Source of the DNA: Hafnia paralvei ATCC 29927
GTDB taxonomy: Bacteria; Pseudomonadota; Gammaproteobacteria; Enterobacterales; Enterobacteriaceae
NCBI RefSeq assembly: GCF_001655005.1
Contig: NZ_LXET01000039.1
Coordinates: forward strand, 1 to 64,000
Direction: 5' to 3'
DNA: 64,000 nt
The translations under genes were made by a program, and so were the position numbers. Positions 8,233 through 17,166 of the stretch are shown here, piece after piece. Under the pieces are notes generated by a model. The model did not search any database, had not been told where the DNA came from, and saw only the letters and a program-made list of their open reading frames with translations. Position 1 is the first letter of the stretch. The number at the start of each line of letters is the position of its first letter.

Positions 8233-9408
8233 TCAGAGTTCGTTAAATACACGAGCCAACTGCCCATGACCTTGGGCGATCACCGGTGACTCATTCGCAG
8301 GAAGATAGCAAGACTCTCCCGGTGCTAACGTAATACGCTGCTCACCTTTGCTTAATGTTGCTTCGCCCTCGATGCAGAACAGCACAGCGGCACTCTCTTG
8401 CGCTAAGGACTGTGGTGCGTCGGTTAGCGTGTGTACGGCAAAGGCAAAGTCTTCCACGGGAATAGGGAAGCGCGTTTCGTTACCAGTGATAATAGGCGTC
8501 GTCAGCAGTGAATTCGCTGGTTTAGGTACAAATTTCACGTTGGCCAGCAGTTCTGGGACATCGATATATTTTGGCGTTAGGCCTGCGCGCAACACGTTAT
8601 CGGAGTTAGCCATAATCTCTAACCCTACGCCGTTTAAGTAGGCATGCGGCGTCTCGGCATACAGAAACATACTTTGCCCAGGGGTTAACTCGATGGTGTT
8701 GAGCAGCAATGGCGAGAACAGTCCGCTATCGTCCGGATACACCTGAGCGATACTGCGGATAGCGTCCCACGCTGAACCTTGTTGATGGTTCAGCGCCTCG
8801 GCAAGTACGCTAAGTGCATGGGCTTTTTGTTCGCCCGTCATACTCAACAAATTCCCGAACAACGCGGCGAGATGCTGTTCATCGGGATGCTGGATAAATT
8901 GCGCGATATCTGGGTGAGCGTCAGCGACGGGTTGTAGCAATTGCGCGATTTCAGTCAGTTCGCGGAACCCGTTCATTGCTTTGAATGGTGTTAAGGCATA
9001 GACCAATTCAGGCTTATGGTTAGGATCTTTGTAATTACGATTTGCGGCGTTAATTGCAATTCCAGCTGACTCTTCACGCGCAAAGCCTTCTTCGGCTGCA
9101 TGTTTGCTTGGATGTACTTGAATCGAGAGAGGTTGTGCTGCGCAGAGTACTTTGAACAAAAATGGCAGCTCTCCAAAGCGTTTTGCCACCGCATTCCCTA
9201 AATTTCCATTCAGATCCTTGGCGATTTCGTCACGTAGCGACACTTTATGGCCATTTTTATCTAAAACCATGGAGCTACTTAGCGGGTGCGCGCCCATCCA
9301 TAGCTCTGCCATGGGTTTATTGTCTGGATTTGGGAAACCATAAAGATTGCTGAGTGCGTCGTGACTACCCCAAGCATAGTTTTGTACGGCATTGATCATC
9401 TTTTGCAT
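8233..9408 (-). CDS. manA: mannose-6-phosphate isomerase
   Basis: A type I phosphomannose isomerase that interconverts mannose-6-phosphate and fructose-6-phosphate in the cytoplasm. The zinc site is visible in QVHPSKHAAEEGFAREES and in the later ETPHAYLNG motif. At 391 residues it equals E. coli ManA. I use the ATG at 9408 (MQKMINAVQNYAWGS), not the in-frame TTG three codons earlier. In E. coli fumA lies between manA and fumC; here fumC is divergent from manA with only about 195 bases between and no fumA. Confidence 0.97.
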   Translation of the reverse strand: MQKMINAVQNYAWGSHDALSNLYGFPNPDNKPMAELWMGAHPLSSSMVLDKNGHKVSLRDEIAKDLNGNLGNAVAKRFGELPFLFKVLCAAQPLSIQVHPSKHAAEEGFAREESAGIAINAANRNYKDPNHKPELVYALTPFKAMNGFRELTEIAQLLQPVADAHPDIAQFIQHPDEQHLAALFGNLLSMTGEQKAHALSVLAEALNHQQGSAWDAIRSIAQVYPDDSGLFSPLLLNTIELTPGQSMFLYAETPHAYLNGVGLEIMANSDNVLRAGLTPKYIDVPELLANVKFVPKPANSLLTTPIITGNETRFPIPVEDFAFAVHTLTDAPQSLAQESAAVLFCIEGEATLSKGEQRITLAPGESCYLPANESPVIAQGHGQLARVFNEL

Positions 9409-9604
9409 TGGTATCAACCTAAAGTGAAGTTAAAGCGATATAAAGTGATTGTGGTAAGTAAACAGGAGATAGCGCACCTGACGCAAGGATATTGATGTAA
9501 GAAATTAGACGAGCTCTCACATTCTAACCAGTTGATATAACGCTATACTCATTAAATAAGCTAACCATTCACCGGAGTTTGGTATTTATAACCAAGGAGA
9601 AAAT

Positions 9605-11005
9605 ATGACAGCTATGCGCGTTGAACGAGACTCTATGGGCGATATTGATGTTCCTCAGGCGCGGTTGTGGGGAGCTCAAACGCAGCGCTCATTGGAACAT
9701 TTCCGTATTTCGGTGGAGAAAATGCCGCAGGCGTTAATTGATGCGTTGGCGGTGGTAAAAAAAGCGGCTGCGCAGGTGAATCTAGATCTTGGCTTATTAA
9801 GCGAGGAGAAAGCCGAAGCGATCATGCAGGCTGCGCAGGAAGTTATTGATGGTTTTCGTTATCAGGAATTTCCGCTCGCGGTATGGCAAACCGGTTCGGG
9901 TACGCAAAGCAATATGAACATGAACGAAGTTCTGGCGAATCGCGCCAGTGAATTATTGGGTGGAGAACGTGGCAATGAGCGTAAAGTTCATCCCAATGAT
10001 GACGTGAATAAAAGTCAGAGCTCGAATGATGTATTTCCAACCGCGATGCACGTGGCGGCGGTGGTGGCAATCCGTCAGCAGCTTTTGCCGCAGATGGATG
10101 TATTGATACAAACCTTGCAGGAAAAATCAGACCAATTTCGCCACATCGTGAAAATCGGTCGCACGCATTTACAGGACGCAACGCCATTAACGCTCGGGCA
10201 AGAGATCTCAGGCTGGGTTGCGATGCTTGTACACAGCAAAAAGCATATTGAATACGGACTTGAACACCTTTATGAGCTGGCTTTGGGAGGGACTGCGGTT
10301 GGAACTGGACTTAATACGCATCCTGAATATGCGGTGCGGGTGGCAAAAGCGATCGCACAACTGAGTGGCTGTGATTTTGTGACTGCACCGAATAAGTTTG
10401 AGGCTTTGGCCAGCTGTGACGGTTTGGTACAGGCTCACGGCGCGCTAAAAGGCCTAGCCGCATCGATGATGAAAATAGCCAATGATGTTCGCTGGCTTGC
10501 CTCTGGGCCACGTTGTGGCATCGGCGAAATTAGCATTCCTGAAAACGAACCAGGCAGTTCCATCATGCCGGGCAAGGTGAATCCGACTCAGTGTGAAGCC
10601 GTTACTATGCTTTGTGCTCAGGTGATGGGGAATGATGTCGCGGTGAATATCGGAGGTGCTTCGGGGAACTTTGAACTCAACGTTTTTCGACCTCTGGTTA
10701 TTCATAACTTTTTACAATCCGTGCGCCTGCTCGCCGATGGAATAGAAAGCTTTAACGAACACTGCGCCCGCGGAATTGAACCTAATCGGCCTCGAATCAA
10801 TCAGTTATTAAATGAGTCTCTCATGTTAGTCACCGCGCTTAACACCCATATTGGCTATGATAAAGCGGCTGAAATTGCTAAAAAGGCTCACCACGAGGGA
10901 TTAACCCTCAAAGAGTCAGCCTTGATGCTGGGCTATGTTACGGCGGCTCAGTTTGACGAATGGGTTAGACCACAAGACATGGTGGGGAGCACCATTAGAT
11001 CATGA
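9605..11005 (+). CDS. fumC: class II fumarate hydratase
   Basis: Iron-independent fumarase that converts fumarate to malate in the TCA cycle; in E. coli it is the SoxRS-induced, oxidant-resistant isozyme. The 466 residues carry the superfamily signature GSSIMPGKVNPTQ near residue 317-329, plus TGSGTQSNMN and GRTHLQDATP, which form the active site. The AAGGAG ribosome-binding site is well placed. The fumA partner of E. coli is absent from this position. The gene ends 21 bases from the convergent tus gene, and the gap is mostly a matS site. Confidence 0.97.
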   Translation: MTAMRVERDSMGDIDVPQARLWGAQTQRSLEHFRISVEKMPQALIDALAVVKKAAAQVNLDLGLLSEEKAEAIMQAAQEVIDGFRYQEFPLAVWQTGSGTQSNMNMNEVLANRASELLGGERGNERKVHPNDDVNKSQSSNDVFPTAMHVAAVVAIRQQLLPQMDVLIQTLQEKSDQFRHIVKIGRTHLQDATPLTLGQEISGWVAMLVHSKKHIEYGLEHLYELALGGTAVGTGLNTHPEYAVRVAKAIAQLSGCDFVTAPNKFEALASCDGLVQAHGALKGLAASMMKIANDVRWLASGPRCGIGEISIPENEPGSSIMPGKVNPTQCEAVTMLCAQVMGNDVAVNIGGASGNFELNVFRPLVIHNFLQSVRLLADGIESFNEHCARGIEPNRPRINQLLNESLMLVTALNTHIGYDKAAEIAKKAHHEGLTLKESALMLGYVTAAQFDEWVRPQDMVGSTIRS

Positions 11006-11012
11006 TACCTCC

Positions 11013-11025
11013 GTGACGTTGTCAC
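11013..11025. promoter_or_regulatory. matS site between fumC and tus
   Basis: GTGACGTTGTCAC is a perfect match to GTGACRNYGTCAC, the MatP binding site that organises the Ter macrodomain. It fills most of the 21-base gap between the fumC and tus stop codons. Confidence 0.88.
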
Positions 11026-11026
11026 T

Positions 11027-11959
11027 TTAATCCAGCTCTCGATAAAGATGCAAGCGAGGTATCAAGAGCTCAAGCTTCTTCGCACGCGGACGATGTTTTA
11101 CCTGAATATTGTCCGCGTCGTAGTCACTTAAATCGCCCAGCAAGGGAACCGGTGTCTCGCTAAACTCATCTGTTAGGGAAATCAACGGCATACTACAAGG
11201 ATGCTGTACCTGTTTTTGTTCTTCCTGATACCAAACGCGTGCAATGGGCTGAACTTTTACCGGCCGCTTTATCTTCAGCTTAGCCCCTTCAGGCAAACGC
11301 ATGACATCTTCTAATTCTTGACTCACCAGCTCAGCCCATTGTTCGCGAGAATAGGGGGGAACAGAACGGTTGGCGGTTAAACTTTTCTCTAAGCGAGCGA
11401 TGACCTCATCGCGCTGCATATTTTTGATGACGCTCTTATTTGCCCAACCAAAACGTACGGTGGTTGGGTTATGTAATACCGTTAGCGAACGATAGGCGCT
11501 CAGTGTAATTAAGCCTTTAAGGTGCGCGTGAACGAACTCAAAGCGTTGCTCGGGGGGGAGACCGGACTCTACGGCAATGATCTTCTCCAACTGTTTTTTT
11601 AGCTGGTTAACCTCACTAATAAGGGCGCTGGTGGATTTCATCTGCGAATAGGTGGCAGAGTAGCAGAGCACGCCGGGAAGGCGAACAGCGGCTTTGCTGC
11701 TGATATGCTGTGCATGATGGTGAATGAATAGACGGCGAAAATGCTGTAATCCTGCATCAAATGCGGCTTCACCGGAGCAAGGGATTACGCTAATGTGGGT
11801 GACTTCATCATGCTCTTTTCCTTTTTCGATATCGGGCAATTGAAAGACGTTCGCTTGCAACGGCGTGAGCGATTTAAGAACGGCATCGATTTCAATTAGG
11901 CCTTGCTCAAGCTGGTGGAAGCAAACGTTCATTCGATCAATGACATGGTTAGCAGACAT
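11027..11959 (-). CDS. tus: Tus, replication terminator protein
   Basis: Binds Ter sites as a monomer and stops the replicative helicase from one side, forming the fork trap. The 310 residues match the E. coli length of 309, and the whole protein has the Tus pattern, including the basic C-terminal DNA-binding part (KRPVKVQPIARVWY and KHRPRAKKLELLIPRLHLYRELD). The ATG at 11959 has an AAGGTG ribosome-binding site. A Ter site lies 21-43 bases upstream, as TerB does in E. coli, so Tus very likely represses its own transcription. The neighbour on the other side is uspE here, not rstB as in E. coli. Confidence 0.96.
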   Translation of the reverse strand: MSANHVIDRMNVCFHQLEQGLIEIDAVLKSLTPLQANVFQLPDIEKGKEHDEVTHISVIPCSGEAAFDAGLQHFRRLFIHHHAQHISSKAAVRLPGVLCYSATYSQMKSTSALISEVNQLKKQLEKIIAVESGLPPEQRFEFVHAHLKGLITLSAYRSLTVLHNPTTVRFGWANKSVIKNMQRDEVIARLEKSLTANRSVPPYSREQWAELVSQELEDVMRLPEGAKLKIKRPVKVQPIARVWYQEEQKQVQHPCSMPLISLTDEFSETPVPLLGDLSDYDADNIQVKHRPRAKKLELLIPRLHLYRELD

Positions 11960-11979
11960 AGTGCACCTTTTTCTATCGT

Positions 11980-12002
11980 CATTTAGTTACAACATACATT
12001 GT
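11980..12002 (-). promoter_or_regulatory. Ter site 1, in the tus leader
   Basis: Read on the minus strand it contains GTATGTTGTAACTAAA, the invariant Ter core, with the G at position 6 that pairs with the locking cytosine. Forks moving right to left meet the blocking face; forks moving left to right pass. It overlaps the tus promoter region, like TerB in E. coli. Confidence 0.93.
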
Positions 12003-12120
12003 AAGCTATAAAAAAGAGATCGTCTTTAACTTCGCAGAAAATAGTTAACTAACGCGATATATGGTATCTCAAAGAATCAACTGCGCTGAACAGCGTAGGG
12101 AAGGCAAGCGTAGGTAATCA

Positions 12121-12146
12121 AAAACCCCCGTAAAACGGAGGTTTTG
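12121..12146. terminator. terminator downstream of uspE
   Basis: AAAACC-c-CCGT-aaa-ACGG-a-GGTTTT forms a stem with one mismatch and A/T tails. It ends uspE on the minus strand and may also insulate tus. Confidence 0.75.
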
Positions 12147-12164
12147 ATAGAGTTCTATCTGTAC

Positions 12165-13124
12165 TCATTCATCATCATGTTCATCGTCGTCGTCCAGTTC
12201 TACGGGCGACTGGAAACCATCCGGTTTAATAGCTAACAAGTCGCATTTCAGATGGTCGATAACATGTTCAGCGGTATTACCAATAAATGCCGCGGAAATG
12301 CCTGTGCGGCCTAAAGTACCTAAAACAACAACGCCAGCGTTCAGATGCTCTGCCACATCAGGGATCACTTCCTCAGGTAAGCCTTTCTCTACGTGAGTGC
12401 ATTCTTCCTTCATACCAAACTTCTGACGCAGCGCTTTCATCGCGAGCAGATGCTGCCCACGGATGGCATCATTATAAATGCTCGGATCAAAGTCAGGTAG
12501 TTCGATAGCAATGTTAATTGGCGTTACAGGATAGGCACCGACCAAATGCAAAGAGGTATGGTCAACATGCTCTGCCAGTTCGAGTGATTCTTTCACTAAT
12601 TTAATATTAAGCGGATCGTGGTAGGGTTCTTCGCTTGATAGATTCACCGCCACCAGAGCAGTGCCGTTCTGTGGCCAAGGCTGATCTTTTACCATCCAAA
12701 CAGGGCAAGGACATTTACGTAGCAAATGCCAGTCGGTGGGGGTGAAAATCACGGATTCTAAGCGATCGTGCTGATGTGCCATTTTCAGCAGTAAATCGTA
12801 TTTGCCGCTAATCACTTCTTGAATAATGGCTTCGAATGGACGGTTATGCCAGACCACCTTGATTTCGATAGGCACACCCGCTTCCAGATAGTAACGACAC
12901 TGCTCTTTGATCCAAGCAGAGCGTTGACTGATAACACCTTGTCGCATCGACATTCTCTCATCGGGCGAGAGCAAGGTCGTCATTTCGTAGGAAAAATCGT
13001 AGATAGACAGAAATGCCGTAATGCGTCCGCCATTTCGCTGGACCAGATAAACAGCGCGGCGCAACGCCGGTTGATCATCCTGATTGGGATCAATAGCCAC
13101 CAGAAGATTCTGATACTTCGCCAT
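12165..13124 (-). CDS. uspE: universal stress protein E
   Basis: A tandem UspA-fold protein of 319 residues with two Usp domains (about residues 3-150 and 160-305). The end of each domain shows the family core, for example VVLGTLGRTGISAAFIGNTAEHVI at about 266-290. The acidic tail LDDDDEHDDE is typical of UspE. In E. coli it supports motility, adhesion and resistance to DNA damage. Its order beside fnr (fnr upstream, same strand) is the conserved enterobacterial one. Confidence 0.96.
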   Translation of the reverse strand: MAKYQNLLVAIDPNQDDQPALRRAVYLVQRNGGRITAFLSIYDFSYEMTTLLSPDERMSMRQGVISQRSAWIKEQCRYYLEAGVPIEIKVVWHNRPFEAIIQEVISGKYDLLLKMAHQHDRLESVIFTPTDWHLLRKCPCPVWMVKDQPWPQNGTALVAVNLSSEEPYHDPLNIKLVKESLELAEHVDHTSLHLVGAYPVTPINIAIELPDFDPSIYNDAIRGQHLLAMKALRQKFGMKEECTHVEKGLPEEVIPDVAEHLNAGVVVLGTLGRTGISAAFIGNTAEHVIDHLKCDLLAIKPDGFQSPVELDDDDEHDDE

Positions 13125-13331
13125 ACCGCCTCCTCGCTAACCCAAATAATGTGTGCATTGCACTGTTTTATCGTCCAAGGGACAAATACAACAATAGGCC
13201 TTACAGATTAAGAGTAAACCATCATGGGAAAACAAAGTAGGGAATAGAAGAGAACCGGATCAACTAATCGGAAAAAATCCGTTAGAAATTAGTGACCCGG
13301 GTTAATATCATTCAGAAAAATATCTGAACCA

Positions 13332-14087
13332 TTACTCGTTGGTTGAGCGGGGATTGCCAGCCAACAGCGAAAGCGCATCAACATCTTGGATGGTGATGTA
13401 TTTACCTTTCACACTTAAAATTTCACTTTTTTGGAAACGTCCCAGCAGACGGCTGATGGTTTCAACAGTCAGTCCCAGATAGTTACCGATATCACCACGT
13501 GTCATGGTCAAACGGAACTCACGTGGAGAGAAACCACGTTGAGCAAAACGGCGGGAGAGATTGTAGATAAAAGCCGCCAAGCGTTCTTCGGCGTTTTTCT
13601 TGGATAACAGCAGGATCATGTCCTGGTCACCTTTAATCTCACCGCTCATCAGACGCATCATCTGCTGACGCAGGCTTGGCATTTTGCCCGACAGATCGTC
13701 CAGAGTCTCAAACGGGATCTCGCAAACCATTGAGGTTTCGAGTGCCTGAGCAAAACTTGGATGCTGCTGATTACCGATAGCATCAAATCCCACCAGATCG
13801 CCTGCAAGGTGGAAAGCCGTAATTTGTTCATCACCTTGCTCGGTGATGGTGTAGCTCTTAATGGTTCCGGAGCGAATGGCATACAGCGATTTCAGCTCAT
13901 CACCGGCTTTAAATAACGCCTGACCTTTCTGAATCGGCTTTTTACGCTCAATGATGTTGTCAAGCTGATCCAGCTCGTGCTCATTGAGAGTAAAAGGAAT
14001 GCACAGCTGGCTAATGCTGCAATCCTGACAATGGATCGCACAACCGCCAGACTGGATACGACGAATGACGCGCTTTTCCGGAATCAT
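13332..14087 (-). CDS. fnr: Fnr anaerobic regulator
   Basis: Global oxygen-sensing regulator of the CRP/FNR family. It has the [4Fe-4S] ligands C20, C23 and C29 in the N-terminal part and the fourth cysteine in SMVCEIPFE (E. coli C122). The C-terminal helix-turn-helix ends in GLTVETISRLLGRFQ, whose E-SR residues read the FNR box. I start at the ATG at 14087 (MIPEKR, 251 residues, as in E. coli). An upstream ATG at 14129 would place an FNR box inside the coding region, and neither start has a strong ribosome-binding site. Confidence 0.97.
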   Translation of the reverse strand: MIPEKRVIRRIQSGGCAIHCQDCSISQLCIPFTLNEHELDQLDNIIERKKPIQKGQALFKAGDELKSLYAIRSGTIKSYTITEQGDEQITAFHLAGDLVGFDAIGNQQHPSFAQALETSMVCEIPFETLDDLSGKMPSLRQQMMRLMSGEIKGDQDMILLLSKKNAEERLAAFIYNLSRRFAQRGFSPREFRLTMTRGDIGNYLGLTVETISRLLGRFQKSEILSVKGKYITIQDVDALSLLAGNPRSTNE

Positions 14088-14106
14088 AGGTAATGCCCAA
14101 GCAATA

Positions 14107-14120
14107 TTGATATTGGTCAA
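14107..14120. promoter_or_regulatory. FNR box upstream of fnr
   Basis: TTGATATTGGTCAA fits TTGAT-N4-ATCAA with one mismatch. It lies 20 bases upstream of the chosen fnr start, which suggests negative autoregulation as in E. coli. Confidence 0.7.
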
Positions 14121-14231
14121 TTTTAACATCTTTTAGGGGAGAGAATAAACCCTGTTGTTGATCCAAACGATAATTTGACGTTTAAGTAGACATAACTTTA
14201 GGAAATGTGACCGAAATTGAGTTTGTTTTAT

Positions 14232-14244
14232 GTGACAACGTCAC
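14232..14244. promoter_or_regulatory. matS site upstream of fnr
   Basis: GTGACAACGTCAC is a perfect match to GTGACRNYGTCAC. It lies in the fnr-rlhA intergenic region. Confidence 0.85.
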
Positions 14245-14708
14245 AACAAAGAGATGTGTATGTTGTATTTATTTGTGTTACTTGTTTTTCATGTTAATGA
14301 ATAGCAAATAAAATGGAGGTCGTTTTTTGGGATTCCCCTTTACGGGCTGGTGTGAAACTCATAGCTGGAGCGGCCTAGCGGCAGTCTTAAAAAAAATACG
14401 TTAATAAATTGTCGCAAATGAATAAATATCTTCACCACTCACTAAATGCAATATTAATAATTGGTTTAAAAATTTATTTTTGTTCAACGGCACGCTGCAA
14501 TACGTTAAAAAAGCCAAAAGTAAAATGTAAGCAAACGTGGTCGCTCGATTTTAGCCCCTATGAGATATATCTGGCTGTTTTTTGATTATTGAGCTGAATT
14601 GGAAAATATCTGAAAAGAATCACTCAATGTGGGTGAGGTTTCCTTGTGAAGTGAAAATTCCAGACTACAATAGCCACGTTTTCGCCTTTTCACCAAGACG
14701 GTTAATCC
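14245..14708. other. AT-rich intergenic region, fnr-rlhA
   Basis: Divergent promoter region between fnr and rlhA. I see no credible coding frame or known RNA. Short A/T tracts are frequent. Promoters must lie here for rlhA but I cannot assign one with confidence. Confidence 0.5.
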
Positions 14709-16712
14709 ATGCTACGAAGCGACGTATCCCACAAGAATAAAATTGAACTCCTCAGCCCTGCGCGCGATGTTGCTATTGCGCGTGAGGCTATTTTGCACGG
14801 CGCAGACGCCGTTTATATTGGCGGGCCGGATTTCGGCGCACGTCATAATGCAGGCAACTCGCTGAGTGATATTGCTGAGTTAGTCACTTTTGCCCATCGG
14901 TATGGCGTAAAAATTTTTGTGACGCTCAACACCATTTTGCATGATGCAGAATTAGAGCCCGCACGCCGGTTAATTCATCAACTGTATGACGCCGGCGTCG
15001 ACGCACTGATCGTGCAAGATCTCGGCATCCTCGAGTTGGATATCCCGCCAATTGAACTGCATGCCAGTACGCAAACCGATATTCGCAGCGTAGAAAAGGC
15101 CAAATTTTTATCCGATGTGGGCTTCTCGCAAATCGTTTTAGCGCGTGAGCTTAACCTAAGTCAGATTAAAAATATCAGTGATAGCATCGATGCGACCGTG
15201 GAATTTTTCATCCATGGTGCGCTGTGCGTTGCCTACTCAGGGCAATGCTACATTTCTCATGCCCAGACAGGGCGCAGCGCAAACCGAGGCGACTGCTCTC
15301 AGGCATGCCGTTTACCCTATACGTTGAAAGACGATCAGGGGCGCGTGGTCGCCTATGAAAAACATCTGCTGTCGATGAAAGACAACGATCAGAGCCAAAA
15401 TCTCATCGCATTGATTGATGCTGGCGTTCGCTCTTTCAAGATTGAAGGGCGTTACAAAGATATGAGCTATGTGAAAAATATCACAGCTTATTATCGCCAG
15501 CACCTCGACGCGATTATGAACGAACGTCCAGAGTTGGCGCCGGCATCCATGGGGCGCACCGAGCATTTCTTCGCGCCGTCCCCAGATAAAACCTTTCACC
15601 GTGGCAGCACTGATTACTTTGTCAATCAGCGCAAAATGGATATCGGCGCGTTTGATTCGCCAAAATTCGTGGGTTTGCCGATGGGTGAAATCCTGAAGGT
15701 TGGTAAAGATCATATCGATGTCAGCGTGACCGAACCACTGACTAATGGCGATGGTTTGAACGTATTGATTAAGCGCGATATCGTCGGTTTTCGTGCGAGT
15801 AAAGTGGAAAAAATCACGGCCAATAGCTTCCGCGTATGGCCTAACGAAATGCTGGATGCGTTGAAAAATATTCGTCCTCATCATCCGCTGAACCGCAATC
15901 TAGACCACAATTGGCAACAAGCGTTGCTGAAAACGTCGAGTGAGCGACGCATCGGCGTCAAACTGCGTCTAGAAGGTAATGAAAACCAACTAATGTTAAC
16001 CGCAACCGCTGCAGACGGCGTTAGCGTGACCCAAACATTAGCAGGTGACTTCGACGTGGCCAAACAGCCAGAAAAAGCCTTTAGCAATTTGCATGACGGT
16101 TTGGCAAAACTCGGGCAGAGCATCTATTTTTCTCAGGGGATCGAAATCAATCTGCCTACGGCATATTTTGTGCCTAACGGTTTGCTCAATCAGTTGCGGC
16201 GCGAAACTATCGATATGCTGACAGAGGCGCGTTTACATGCGTATCAGCGCGGTCATCGTAAAGCCGTTTCGAAACCAGCACCGGTTTATCCCGAAACGCA
16301 CCTGACGTTTTTAGCTAACGTTTACAATCATAAAGCCCATGAATTTTACCAGCGCTACGGCGTCCAACTGATTGATGCGGCCTATGAGGCACATCAAGAG
16401 AAAGGTGACGTTCCGGTGATGATTACCAAACACTGTCTGCGTTTCGCGTTTAATTTGTGTCCTAAACAGGCCAAAGGTGTGCAAGGGGTAAAAGGGCGCG
16501 CATCACCAATGCAGTTAATCCATCAGGATGAAGTGCTAACGCTCAAATTTGATTGTAAACCGTGTGAAATGCATGTGATTGGCAAAATTAAAAATCACAT
16601 TTTGAAGATGCCGCTTCCAGGCAGCGTTGTTGCATCAGTTTCACCTGAAGAATTGATGAAAACGTTGCCAAGCAAATCAGCCAGCGCCACAAAAGCTAAA
16701 GTTCGTCGCTAG
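14709..16712 (+). CDS. rlhA: 23S rRNA 5-hydroxycytidine C2501 synthase
   Basis: A U32-family protein of 667 residues, orthologous to E. coli RlhA (YdcP), which hydroxylates C2501 of 23S rRNA in the peptidyl transferase centre. The N-terminal barrel opens with ELLSPARDVAIAREAILHGADAVY. The cysteine-rich segment HGALCVAYSGQCYISHAQTGRS and GDCSQACR (about residues 168-200) is the family core, and CLRFAFNLCPKQ with CKPCEMHV adds a second cysteine set near the C-terminus. The family was formerly annotated as collagenase-like peptidases; no proteolytic role is implied here. Confidence 0.94.
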   Translation: MLRSDVSHKNKIELLSPARDVAIAREAILHGADAVYIGGPDFGARHNAGNSLSDIAELVTFAHRYGVKIFVTLNTILHDAELEPARRLIHQLYDAGVDALIVQDLGILELDIPPIELHASTQTDIRSVEKAKFLSDVGFSQIVLARELNLSQIKNISDSIDATVEFFIHGALCVAYSGQCYISHAQTGRSANRGDCSQACRLPYTLKDDQGRVVAYEKHLLSMKDNDQSQNLIALIDAGVRSFKIEGRYKDMSYVKNITAYYRQHLDAIMNERPELAPASMGRTEHFFAPSPDKTFHRGSTDYFVNQRKMDIGAFDSPKFVGLPMGEILKVGKDHIDVSVTEPLTNGDGLNVLIKRDIVGFRASKVEKITANSFRVWPNEMLDALKNIRPHHPLNRNLDHNWQQALLKTSSERRIGVKLRLEGNENQLMLTATAADGVSVTQTLAGDFDVAKQPEKAFSNLHDGLAKLGQSIYFSQGIEINLPTAYFVPNGLLNQLRRETIDMLTEARLHAYQRGHRKAVSKPAPVYPETHLTFLANVYNHKAHEFYQRYGVQLIDAAYEAHQEKGDVPVMITKHCLRFAFNLCPKQAKGVQGVKGRASPMQLIHQDEVLTLKFDCKPCEMHVIGKIKNHILKMPLPGSVVASVSPEELMKTLPSKSASATKAKVRR

Positions 16713-16734
16713 ACACTTGCCAATCTGTGCTCGG

Positions 16735-16767
16735 CTCAAACCTCTCCACAAACGGGAGAGGCTTGAG
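16735..16767. terminator. hairpin between rlhA and DUF1127 gene
   Basis: CTCAA-a-CCTCTCC pairs with GGAGAGG-c-TTGAG around a seven-base loop. It sits between convergent genes. T tails are short, so strength is uncertain. Confidence 0.6.
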
Positions 16768-16779
16768 TAATACGCATGC

Positions 16780-16986
16780 CTATTTTCTCTGACGCGTGAT
16801 ATTGTCAATATCCGCACAGGATAGACCAATATCTTTCAGCTGCTGCTCACTCATCCGATGTAAATCGTAATGTGCCTTTCTCCGCATACGCCACGTTTGC
16901 CAATGCTGATACAGTCCCATGAAAAATAGATAAAACGGCGACTGTAAAAAGGGTTTCTTGGCTTGGTTTTCATCATATCCCATCAT
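16780..16986 (-). CDS. small DUF1127 protein
   Basis: A 68-residue basic protein. The C-terminal half WRMRRKAHYDLHRMSEQQLKDIGLSCADI has the DUF1127 (YjiS-like) pattern: an arginine-rich helix followed by LRLMSDRQLKDIGLS-like sequence. GAGGAG precedes the tandem ATG start. Some relatives in alphaproteobacteria are linked to small-RNA and phosphate control, but the role here is unknown. It is divergent from the MocR-type regulator. Confidence 0.82.
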   Translation of the reverse strand: MMGYDENQAKKPFLQSPFYLFFMGLYQHWQTWRMRRKAHYDLHRMSEQQLKDIGLSCADIDNITRQRK

Positions 16987-17166
16987 GTTGCTCCTCGCTG
17001 TTTCGATAGGTCTATCATTGCGCGAAGCGAATACAGGTCACAGATACAAAAATAACTATTATTTAACATACAGATTGCGCATTATGCGATCTGAATGGTC
17101 AAATTCACGGGCAACTGTACTGGTTTTAGACGGTTTGAATCTCATACCACGAATCAAGGGGGCACA

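Noticed and set aside
9409..9604. Remnant of fumA between manA and fumC
   Set aside because: The 195-base gap has no sequence recognisable as fumA; it looks like a simple divergent promoter region.
14231..14245. matS sites read as CRP sites (TGTGA...TCACA)
   Set aside because: Two of the matS sites (14232 and 41040) contain TGTGA and TCACA arms, but with five bases between instead of six, and all fit the matS consensus exactly.
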